Counted from the stretch's first letter, positions 1-7,100 are shown. The stretch: DNA of 7,154 nucleotides from Candidatus Cloacimonadota bacterium (GCA_016938155.1 JAFGVF010000331.1:1-7154); one strand, 5' to 3'. Notes: a model not told the origin generated them from the letters alone. Translations and numbers: made by a program.

Positions 1-44
1 GCGTGTAACTTTTTATGCTATACATTTTAAAATAAGAAATAATC

Positions 45-2345
45 ATGAGCAAATACATGTTTTTTATTTCCTGTTTTTTCTGTGCCCTGCTACTATGTAA
101 AGGTGCGGAATTACCGGGAAAGCCCACGGATATTATCATCTGTGGACATATTACAGACGCCGAAACAAAGAGTGATCTGTCGTACGTCAACGTAGTCATT
201 AAAGGAACCACTCTGGGAACCACATCCGATGGCTCCGGACATTTTTATCTGAAAAACGTTCCTGCGGGTAATTGGACTATTGAATTCAGCTCGATGGGAT
301 ATCGGACGCAGACACAAAGCAGAACGGTGGCCAACAAGAGCAGAGTGGAAATAAATGTCGCCCTGCAACCCGATCTGATTCAGCTCGATGAGATCGTGGT
401 GAGCAGCAACAGAGAGGAAACAAACAAACGAGTGGCGCCCTCTTTAGTAAACATTCTGGACGCCAAACTGTTTGAGGAGACAAGTTCATCGTGCCTGGCA
501 CAAGGTCTGAGTTTTCAGTCAGGACTGCGGGTGGAAGATAATTGTCACACCTGTGGCTCCGAACAAGTAAGAATAAATGGTTTAGAAGGTTCTTATTCTC
601 AGATATTAATTGACTCACGCCCTATTGTCAGCTCACTTGCGGGGATATATGGACTGGAACAGATCCCTCAAAATATGATCGAAAGAGTGGAAGTGGTTAA
701 AGGAGGTGGTTCTGCGCTGTATGGCTCATCAGCCATCGCCGGAACGGTCAATGTCATCACAAAGAGACCAACACGCAACTCAGCTGAAGTATCGCACGAC
801 ATTACTTCCATTGGAGGCAGCCATGCCATGGACAATAACACCGGCATGAACCTATCGCTGGTAACGGAAGATCAAAAAGCAGGGTTGCTCCTTTTCGGAC
901 AAAGCCGGTATCGTGAGGGGTATGACAGAGATGGTGACGGATTTACTGACCTGCCAGAAATGAATAACAAAACAATTGGTTTTCATTCATTCATAAACCC
1001 CGGTAATTATTCAAAGTTATCAGTGCAATATCACAATACCACTGATTACAGACGAGGGGGAGATCATCTAAATCTACCACCTCACGAAGCCGAAGTCGCA
1101 GAAGAAGCAGAACATTCGATCAACGGCGGAGGTGTGAACTTAGAGCTATTTTCTCCCAATAATAAACAGAAAGTAAATCTCTACTCATCTGCGCAAAGCA
1201 CCCTGCGCAAGAGTTATTCCGGTGCGGGACAAGATACGAGAGGCTATGGCAATACAAATGATCTGACCTATGTGGCGGGAGCCCAATATTCCTACAACTG
1301 GGACCAACTTCTGTTTATGCCCGCACAGTTTACAGGAGGAACAGAATATATGTATGACAAGCTACATGATAAGATCTTGGGTTATAACCGCGATATCTAT
1401 CAGACAGTGCATACAGAGAGTGTTTTTATTCAGAATGAATGGAAAGATGACGTATGGGGATTATTGTTTGGTGGCCGATTGGATAAGCATAACCTGATTG
1501 ACCATGCGATCTTCAGTCCGCGTGTCACCCTGAGATATAATCCGGATAAGGATATAAACTGTCGCCTCAGCTATTCAACAGGGTTTCGCGCCCCTCAGAT
1601 CTATGACGAAGATCTGCATGTCACAGCGGTAGGTGGTGAAATTGCCCTGATTCATTCTGTGCAAAACCTCAAGCCCGAGTCTTCGAAGAGCTTCAGCGCG
1701 TCCATAGACCTCTACCACACATTCGGTTCATATCCTTCAAACCTGTGTATCGAAGGGTTTTATACAACTCTGGACGATGTCTTTGTCTTGAGCGATATCG
1801 GCACAGACAGTGATGGAACGATCTTAAAAGAACGTGCGAATGGAAGTGGCGCCAAAGTGATGGGTATCACAATGGATGGTGAGATCTCCTTCACTTCATT
1901 GGTGCAAATAAAAGCCGGGGCAACGATCCAGAGGAGCAGGTATGATGAGATGGAAAACTGGAGTTCAACCGAAGATCTCAGCACAAGAAAGATGCTTCGA
2001 ACACCAGATCTCTACGGATATCTCACTGCAATGGTCACTCCGGTAAAAAGAGTTGCCCTGTCACTCTCCGGCACCTATACAGGAAGCATGCTGGTACCTC
2101 ACGCAGCCGGATACATTCCGAAAGATATAAATGTGACTACTCCAGACTTTTTTGATATGAATGCCAGACTAAGCTACACGTTCCCGCTCTTTGAGCAAAT
2201 CTCACTTCAACTGAACGCCGGTGTGAAAAACATCTTTGATTCCTATCAATCGGACGAGGACAAAGGGAAAGAGCGTGATTCCGACTTTACGTATGGTCCG
2301 ACACTACCCCGAAGTTTCTTTGTAGGCGGGAAGATTGTTTTTTAA
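45..2345 (+). CDS. TonB-dependent outer-membrane receptor with N-terminal carboxypeptidase-regulatory-like domain
   Basis: Complete 766-residue receptor, predicted to import a scarce ligand (metal chelate, haem or similar) across the outer membrane using TonB-ExbBD energy. Visible in order: signal peptide with hydrophobic core at residues 5-18 and likely cleavage after KGA (about 21); carboxypeptidase-regulatory-like beta domain at about 31-108; TonB-box-like LDEIVVS at 114-120; plug at about 128-241, ending in the classic IERVEVVKG...ALYGSSAIAGTVNVITKRP signature; then a 22-strand-type barrel ending in terminal Phe. FRAP (514-517) followed by NLKPES (541-546) resembles the FRAP/NPxL region of siderophore and haem receptors. 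The plug carries a CxxC (C167, C170), and an early loop has DRDGDGFTD (294-302), which looks like a calcium-binding loop. Substrate is not decided by sequence. ATG at 45 precedes the signal peptide directly; the next ATG (57) would shorten its n-region. The leader is AT-rich with no Shine-Dalgarno. The only promoter-like string is TACATTTT at 21-28, a poor match to Bacteroides TAnnTTTG. Confidence 0.93.
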   Translation: MSKYMFFISCFFCALLLCKGAELPGKPTDIIICGHITDAETKSDLSYVNVVIKGTTLGTTSDGSGHFYLKNVPAGNWTIEFSSMGYRTQTQSRTVANKSRVEINVALQPDLIQLDEIVVSSNREETNKRVAPSLVNILDAKLFEETSSSCLAQGLSFQSGLRVEDNCHTCGSEQVRINGLEGSYSQILIDSRPIVSSLAGIYGLEQIPQNMIERVEVVKGGGSALYGSSAIAGTVNVITKRPTRNSAEVSHDITSIGGSHAMDNNTGMNLSLVTEDQKAGLLLFGQSRYREGYDRDGDGFTDLPEMNNKTIGFHSFINPGNYSKLSVQYHNTTDYRRGGDHLNLPPHEAEVAEEAEHSINGGGVNLELFSPNNKQKVNLYSSAQSTLRKSYSGAGQDTRGYGNTNDLTYVAGAQYSYNWDQLLFMPAQFTGGTEYMYDKLHDKILGYNRDIYQTVHTESVFIQNEWKDDVWGLLFGGRLDKHNLIDHAIFSPRVTLRYNPDKDINCRLSYSTGFRAPQIYDEDLHVTAVGGEIALIHSVQNLKPESSKSFSASIDLYHTFGSYPSNLCIEGFYTTLDDVFVLSDIGTDSDGTILKERANGSGAKVMGITMDGEISFTSLVQIKAGATIQRSRYDEMENWSSTEDLSTRKMLRTPDLYGYLTAMVTPVKRVALSLSGTYTGSMLVPHAAGYIPKDINVTTPDFFDMNARLSYTFPLFEQISLQLNAGVKNIFDSYQSDEDKGKERDSDFTYGPTLPRSFFVGGKIVF

Positions 2346-2424
2346 GACCCGCTGAATGCAGAAACTATAATGAGGTAAAGGATAGCTGATGTTTTGGGCG
2401 TTTCGCTTGATTACCTTATGGGAT

Positions 2425-2454
2425 AGCAGAGCCAAACGGTTGTTTGGCTCTGCT
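2425..2454. terminator. Perfect 13-bp inverted repeat downstream of the receptor gene
   Basis: AGCAGAGCCAAAC, loop GGTT, then GTTTGGCTCTGCT, with no mismatch. It starts 80 bases past the receptor stop. On the plus strand it is followed by AAATAAAAAAA rather than a T-run, so by itself it is not a canonical intrinsic terminator for the receptor. The A-tract leads straight into a second hairpin at 2462-2488. It may help halt transcription, or protect the 3' end of the receptor mRNA when polymerase stops at the second hairpin. Confidence 0.6.
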
Positions 2455-2495
2455 AAATAAAAAAAGCCTTGGAACTTCCGAGGCTTTTACCTTTT
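2455..2495. terminator. Bidirectional intrinsic terminator between convergent genes
   Basis: Stem AAAAGCCT (2462-2469) pairs exactly with AGGCTTTT (2481-2488) across an 11-base loop that can itself close as GGAA/TTCC. An A-run lies to the left (2455-2465) and T-rich sequence to the right (2485-2495), so either strand reads as stem plus U-tract. The minus-strand version is the stronger one (TTTTTTTATTT after the stem). It sits just beyond the TAA at 2494-2496 of the Imm40-barstar gene, so it probably ends the minus-strand immunity transcript as well as the receptor transcript. Confidence 0.85.
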
Positions 2496-3231
2496 AGGCT
2501 TTCTCTAAATATTTCCTTACAACACCTTCATCCTTTTCTGAGAAGACAATTTCAAGATAATGGTCTTCCCCTTCCTTCCAATCCCGAACAGCTTCAGCTA
2601 AAGATCTTATGTACATATCCAACGTAGTTTCATCAAGTTTAGACATATCATCATGAACCAATACAATGCCTTCCTGGTCTATCCAATTAAAGTCTCTAAG
2701 ACAATCTGATAAAGCATCCCAATTATCCCCAAAATACTCGGGAAAACGAAGTTTATTGCTTAGTTCTTTAAATAATTGGTCTTTGCTGTTTATGTCTGAC
2801 AAATGAGCTACAAATGTAGTTTCAGGATTGTGAGACAATGGGTTATTAATAAATTTGATAGCTTTCATTTGCCTATCTAATTGGTTTAAAGAATTTATAT
2901 TCATTCCTGGAACAAGAGAAAAATATACTACTTTATCTGGATAATGCTCAATATAGTTTTTTACTTCTCTAGCACTTCTTTCAACATAATCTAATAGAGT
3001 TTCATTGATCTTTCTTTCGCAATACCAACTATCATAATTATATCTTATGACTTCGTTAAAGAATTCGCAAACATCTCCTCCTAATATTGGAATTTGTAAC
3101 TCTACAAAATGACTTAATGCTTGTAATGCATCTCGGCGAGATAGTGCCCAATTATTTACCCCAATTGATTCCAGAGAGATACCTATATTTAAAACATTGT
3201 CAACTGTATCAGAAAAAATCACCTTCTTCAA
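2494..3231 (-). CDS. Two-domain immunity protein: Imm40-like domain fused to barstar-like domain
   Basis: A 245-residue cytoplasmic protein with no signal peptide or membrane segment. Residues about 1-107 look like the Imm40 family of polymorphic-toxin immunity proteins: FSDTVDNVLNIGISL, GVNNWAL, ILGGDV (49-54) and YDSWYC (66-71). Residues about 138-235 are barstar-like: FPEYFGDNWDALSDCL (163-178) aligns with barstar's LPEYYGENLDALWDCL, and D172 and D176 fall at barstar D35 and D39, which contact the barnase active site. Barstar-family proteins block RNases by occupying the active site; Imm40 proteins are known mainly as neighbours of toxins. The fusion would be a polyimmunity protein against two toxin types, an inference. 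There is no ATG near the 5' end (first Met is residue 110) and an in-frame TAA lies at 3241-3243, so TTG at 3229-3231 is the best start because the next residues, KKVIFSD, match a normal family N-terminus. GTG at codon 4 is an alternative. Confidence 0.82.
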   Translation of the reverse strand: MKKVIFSDTVDNVLNIGISLESIGVNNWALSRRDALQALSHFVELQIPILGGDVCEFFNEVIRYNYDSWYCERKINETLLDYVERSAREVKNYIEHYPDKVVYFSLVPGMNINSLNQLDRQMKAIKFINNPLSHNPETTFVAHLSDINSKDQLFKELSNKLRFPEYFGDNWDALSDCLRDFNWIDQEGIVLVHDDMSKLDETTLDMYIRSLAEAVRDWKEGEDHYLEIVFSEKDEGVVRKYLEKA

Positions 3232-3242
3232 ATTATAAAATT

Positions 3243-3290
3243 AGTAGGGACTTACACCCATTAGAATATACCCATGCAAGGCGAACCATC
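3243..3290 (-). other. Spacer segment with weak resemblance to the 5' end of a group II intron
   Basis: Read on the minus strand, this stretch upstream of the Imm40-barstar gene goes GTTCGCC-TTGCATGGGT, then TTCTAATGGGTGTAAGTCCC. The small GGG-TGTAAGT-CCC hairpin (3247-3259) and the preceding GCC..GCATGGG string recall the start of domain I in bacterial group II introns, which open with GUGYG. The match is from memory and short, and no reverse-transcriptase or domain V sequence follows. It could equally be an unrelated leader or regulatory hairpin for the TTG-started gene. Confidence 0.22.
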
Positions 3291-3293
3291 ATA

Positions 3294-3324
3294 AAGAGGG
3301 TGTGTTATTTTGACACACCCTCTT
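3294..3324. terminator. Perfect 12-bp hairpin spanning the stop codon of the 99-residue gene
   Basis: AAGAGGGTGTGT (3294-3305) pairs with ACACACCCTCTT (3313-3324) around a 7-base loop. The TAA stop (3305-3307) of the minus-strand gene lies at the loop/stem edge, so the last codons are inside the stem. On the minus strand the stem is followed by TATGATGG, not a U-run, so intrinsic termination would be weak. It could be an attenuator, a transcript-stabilising stem, or part of a recombination-associated spacer between immunity genes. Confidence 0.5.
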
Positions 3325-3604
3325 GTAGTTTTTCATTGGTCTCTATTATTTTTTGTCTTAACTCCTTTACTGTTGAAAAAGCCTTTGCATCTAATTTATG
3401 GTCTTCTTCATATTGAGAAAACCGACTTGAAACATTGCTTAAATCTGAAAATACTTGTTTCTCAATTTCACTAAGAGTATCATTACTTACTTCTAAGTCA
3501 TATGAATAGTAAAATTCATCGCAAAAAGTAGGTTCATCAATTTTCCCCAACATGTACTGCTCAATAATCCAATATAGTCTTCGTTTATCACTCTTGTTGT
3601 ACAT
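3305..3604 (-). CDS. Small helical protein resembling colicin D immunity proteins (putative immunity protein)
   Basis: A 99-residue, probably all-helical, acidic cytoplasmic protein with no signal peptide. The pattern is an N-terminal helix with YMLGKIDEPTFCDEF (17-31), a Y-D-L linker, a helix LSEIEKQVFSDLSNVSSRFS (44-63), an acidic turn EEDHKLD (66-72) and a final helix FSTVKELRQKIIETNEKL (76-93). The same order and spacing occur in colicin D immunity protein (LFLASKITAIEFSERI, then EELFMAAERF, then a D/E-rich turn, then LKVEVRSILEKF). That family binds a tRNA-cleaving toxin domain. The assignment rests on recalled pattern, not a search, and the sequence is divergent. ATG at 3602-3604 is preceded by AT-rich sequence with no Shine-Dalgarno. 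It is 66 bases after the lipoprotein stop and 73 bases before the Imm40-barstar gene, same strand, so co-transcription is plausible. Its neighbour supports an immunity role. Confidence 0.6.
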   Translation of the reverse strand: MYNKSDKRRLYWIIEQYMLGKIDEPTFCDEFYYSYDLEVSNDTLSEIEKQVFSDLSNVSSRFSQYEEDHKLDAKAFSTVKELRQKIIETNEKLQEGVSK

Positions 3605-3670
3605 TTCTGTAACGGTTTAATTGGACTATATTGAAAAACAATATGCCCCGGTTTTTCAAGACTTCTTATT

Positions 3671-4072
3671 TCATTTAAAATCAGTTGAGTCAATCGTCAG
3701 GTAGCAATTAGCTTGAGTGTCAGACTCCACCTGTAATTGCCATTGATTTCTATCTACATAATTTAGTGTTGCTGTATCGTTGTCTATAGTAATAACAATG
3801 GAAGAAAATACAGACTCTACTTTTTCATTTGTCAGTTTGTTTAATCCTTTAGAGCTATAAACTAACAATTGTTCTTTAGCTGCTACAGTCTTATTTGTTT
3901 CAACCTTCTTATAATCAACGATAGTAACATTAATAGATTTGTCACAATTGTTTTTCACAAAGAAGTCATAATCAACTTCTTCGTCACAGGCGATCAACAA
4001 CGATAATACTGCTAAAAGCAAAAATATTCTTTTCATTCTTTTAGTAGATCCAGGTTTGCATAGTGTTTTCAT
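3671..4072 (-). CDS. Small lipoprotein of unknown function
   Basis: Residues 13-29 read MKRIFLLLAVLSLLIAC, a charged start, hydrophobic core and a lipobox (LLIAC) with acylated cysteine at residue 29. The residues after the Cys are acidic (DEEVDYD), which in Bacteroidales is compatible with outer-membrane or surface export. The mature part, about 105 residues, seems beta-rich (VKNNCDKSINVTIVDYKKVETN, SIVITIDNDTATLNY) with two further cysteines (C43, C122) that might pair. I do not recognise a family. Two starts are possible: ATG at 4070-4072, behind a Shine-Dalgarno-like AAAGGAGAG (4081-4089), or ATG at 4034-4036, which gives a more usual 17-residue lipoprotein signal. I give the longer one because of the ribosome-binding site. 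Its place between an LRR surface protein and immunity genes permits a periplasmic immunity role, but nothing in the sequence shows this. Confidence 0.75.
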   Translation of the reverse strand: MKTLCKPGSTKRMKRIFLLLAVLSLLIACDEEVDYDFFVKNNCDKSINVTIVDYKKVETNKTVAAKEQLLVYSSKGLNKLTNEKVESVFSSIVITIDNDTATLNYVDRNQWQLQVESDTQANCYLTIDSTDFK

Positions 4073-4080
4073 AATCTTAT

Positions 4081-4089
4081 CTCTCCTTT
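4081..4089 (-). promoter_or_regulatory. Shine-Dalgarno-like AAAGGAGAG upstream of the lipoprotein gene
   Basis: Minus-strand AAAGGAGAG ends 8 bases before the ATG at 4072. Strong Shine-Dalgarno sequences are uncommon in Bacteroidales, and no other gene here has one. It favours the upstream start of the lipoprotein (133 residues) over the ATG at 4036 (121 residues). Confidence 0.45.
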
Positions 4090-4095
4090 CTTGGG

Positions 4096-4121
4096 TTATA
4101 CGTTTTATAGATATCGTATAA
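4096..4121. repeat. 7-bp inverted repeat TTATACG/CGTATAA between the LRR gene and the lipoprotein gene
   Basis: TTATACG (4096-4102) and CGTATAA (4115-4121) are exact inverted repeats separated by 12 AT-rich bases. It lies between the LRR gene stop (4146) and the lipoprotein start (4072) on the minus strand. There is no U-run after it, so it is not an obvious terminator. It could be a protein-binding site or chance in AT-rich DNA. No clear Bacteroides TAnnTTTG promoter was found in this 73-base gap. Confidence 0.3.
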
Positions 4122-4145
4122 ACAGACTGATGATTCGGTATGTAA

Positions 4146-7100
4146 TTACAGTGCCAGCTTCACAATCTTATTCCCGGCTTTCACGACATAGATGGCTCCT
4201 TTCGAAAGAGTGATATGCTGTTCGTCGCCATGAGCTGTCAGTGATTGCAGCAAAACACCTGTCGAACTATAAACAGAGATCGTTTCACCTTCCTTCACCC
4301 CTTTCACCAGGATTCCATCTCCTTCAGCAAAGAGAGCCAACGGTAAGGTGCTGAGTTCCGGTTGTTCCGTAACCCCCATTTCCACTATATTCTTAAAGTC
4401 TTTCCACTGATCTGCACCCATATAGGCTGCTTTGGATCCTGCCGGGACATACACAATGCACGAATCCTTATTTACTGAGTCAAATACTTTGACACCTACC
4501 GGTGGAACCGGGTTGTAAGAATAAATGGTATCCAAAAGAATACAGTTAACAAAAGAACATTGCCCAATAGTGTCGATACTGGAAGGAAGCGACAATGAAG
4601 AGAGAGAGTTACAACACCAGAAGCAATATTCATTCATCGTGGTAAGCCCTTCCGGAAGTTTTACAGAAGTAAGACTTCTGCAAAATAAAAAAGCTTCTGA
4701 ACCTATTGACTTGATTCCTTCAGAGAAAATGATGGAACTCAAACTGTCACATTGGTAAAAGGCATAATCTCCTATCGATGATATCCCCTTGGGTAAATAC
4801 AAAGATGTAAGAGCCGAGTTAGCGAAAGCCGCTATTCCAATAGAGGTAATACTTTCCGGAAATAGTATGGATGTAAGACCGGTACCACGGAATGCACCAT
4901 CATTAATCCTGGAAACTCCTTCAGGAATAGTCACAGAGGTCAGATTTCTCGCAGATTCAAAAGCACATGCCTTAATATTAGTTACACTGGGAGGTATAAC
5001 ATATTCAGCTGTTTTTTTATTGGATGGATAAGCGATAAGGGTATCCATATTTTTGCTAAACAGGACTCCGCCTTCCACAACAAAGAACGGATGGTCTTTT
5101 GCTACAATAAATTGCGCTAACGAATCACAATAAGCAAAAGCCCCTTTTCCTATTGATACAACTCCTTCAGGTATAGTTATATCTCCCAACTTCTTACAAT
5201 TTCTAAATGCATAGTTCCCGATTGAAATCTGATTTGAAGCGATGGTTAAAGATTCCAGTTCGTTGCATTCACTAAATGCATGCTCCTCGATTGAAATCTG
5301 ATTTGAAGCGATGGTAACAGAAGTCAGATTGTAACATCCATAGAAACAAGAATTGTCAACACGAGTGATATTTTCGGGAATCGTTACTGATGTAAGACCT
5401 GACAACGAAAAAGATTCCTTCCCAATGTATCTGACACTCGAAGGAATATCAATAGAAGTCAGATAATAGCAACTGTAAAATGCCTTTTCGCCTATTGAAG
5501 TAACAGTAGTTGGTATTGATATAGAATTAAGGGTATAGCATTCTGCGAATGCATTATCACTAATAGAGGTAACTGTAAATATAGAATCATTATGCATCAC
5601 GCTGGACGGAATCACAATATTCTTATTATCATATTCCCACCAAAAGGGTCCTTTTGAAACAGATACTTCTGTACTATTTTCTTTTCTTTTGAAACGAAAA
5701 ACACCTTCCGAAAATTCCGTCACATACGGATATAATATATTCTTAAACTCTTTCCATCCAGCGGCTACCGCATACTCAGCTTTCGTTCCGGAAGGAACAT
5801 ACAACTGACAGACATCTTTATCGACACCGTCAAAAGCTGTAGCACTCAATGTTAAGGGTATTTCTTGTTGATTGAATATCTTTTTCAGGGAACTGCCATA
5901 GAAAGCAGCGACTCCAATTGAAGTGAGTTTATCATCAATCGTCATTTCCGTAAGACTGGTACAATCTAAGAAAGTTGAGTCACCGATCGAACTACTGTAT
6001 AAACTCACTTTTGATAGTTTGCTGCATCCTGCAAAAGCTGCCACTTTCACTGTATCTAGTTTCCCGATATGACGTACAGAAGTAAGATTACTACAGTTTC
6101 TGAAAGAAGATTTTCCAATGAACGTATTCAACCCAAGAATTGTTAGTGAGGTAATATCTTTGCAATTATAAAAAGCAGAATCAGTAATGGAAGAAATAGA
6201 GTATCTATTCTCTCCATACATAACATATTGCTTAATCGATAAATCGTGAGGAAGTGTATTATCCCAACCACAAACAGACATGGTATTTCCATTCTTATCC
6301 AAGGAGTATCTCAGGTTATCAAATACAAAGATAAGGACCTCTTCCTTGATGTTTGCAAAATTTTTCCAACCGTTGGCTAATTCATATCTCTTTTTTGCCT
6401 CTGTCGGCACATACAATGTGCAAGAACTTGTAGTCTGTTCGTCAAAGGCCGATGAAGCCTCAATAGGCACCAGGCTTTGACTGTGAATCTCTTTCAAACC
6501 GGAACAACCGGAAAAAGCTGATTGATAAAGTTTTTTTATGTTCACTGGAATAGTCAGGGAAGTAAGCGAAGAACAGGATTTGAAAGCCTCAACACCAACA
6601 GCGGTCAAAGACTTTGAAAATGAGAACGAAGTAAGATTGCTACACCCCGCGAATGTTCGGTCACCAATACCTTGCGCACCCAAAGGAATCTGTATGGAGG
6701 TAAGAGCCGAACAATTCTGAAAAGCTCCACTACCAAGATATATGAGGCTGTCAGGGAGTTTTATAGAAGTGAGACTTGAACAACCAGAAAAGGATTCATC
6801 GCCAATTCGAGTAAGATTAGCAGGAATATTTACAGAAGTCAATTTGCTACAGCCAAAGAAAGTGCGATCATATATTCGGTTTATAGTGGCAGGAAGATTC
6901 AAATGATCAAGATTGCTGCACCCCCTAAAAGCTGATTCTCCAATAAAAGAGAGGCTTTCAGGCAGGGTAATGGATGCAATCTTGCTGCAATTCTGGAAAG
7001 CATATTTATCAATAGACGTAAGTCCTTCAGAAATGATGACAGATGTGAGGCTACTACAATCACTAAAGGCTAGCTCCTTTAGTGAAGTTACGCTTGAAGG

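Noticed and set aside
111..618. Minus-strand open frames opposite the receptor gene (111-368, 286-618, 1760-1984) and a plus-strand frame inside it (1270-1497).
   Set aside because: All overlap the well-supported receptor frame and show no family motif, signal or credible start context.
3087..3416. A 109-codon plus-strand frame across the two immunity genes.
   Set aside because: It runs antisense through both minus-strand genes and the hairpin, and its translation shows no domain.
3493..3693. A 66-codon minus-strand frame beginning at TTG, overlapping the lipoprotein end and the start of the 99-residue gene (EIRSLEKPGHIVFQYSPIKPLQ), considered as a leftover toxin C-terminus.
   Set aside because: It has no ATG, no stop near the start of the immunity-like gene, and its second half is an out-of-frame reading of that gene. 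The first 30 residues look protein-like but match no toxin I know.
4146..4500. LRR protein considered as a polymorphic toxin whose immunity genes follow downstream.
   Set aside because: Its C-terminus is a sorting-type beta domain, not a toxin domain, so it is unlikely to be the partner of the downstream immunity genes.
4525..5031. Plus-strand open frames of 77-80 codons opposite the LRR gene (also at 6280-6480 and 6538-6720).
   Set aside because: They are antisense mirrors of the repetitive LRR coding sequence. Their similarity to each other comes from the 69-base repeat period.
5203..5315. Regularly spaced repeats considered as a CRISPR-like array.
   Set aside because: The spacing is one coding LRR unit, both copies are in frame, and only two copies are near-identical.
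6900..6902. TTG at 6900-6902 as the start of the LRR protein.
   Set aside because: The same frame continues without a stop to the window edge and encodes further regular 23-residue repeats (for example FRGCSNLDHLNLP), so the gene begins beyond 7154.
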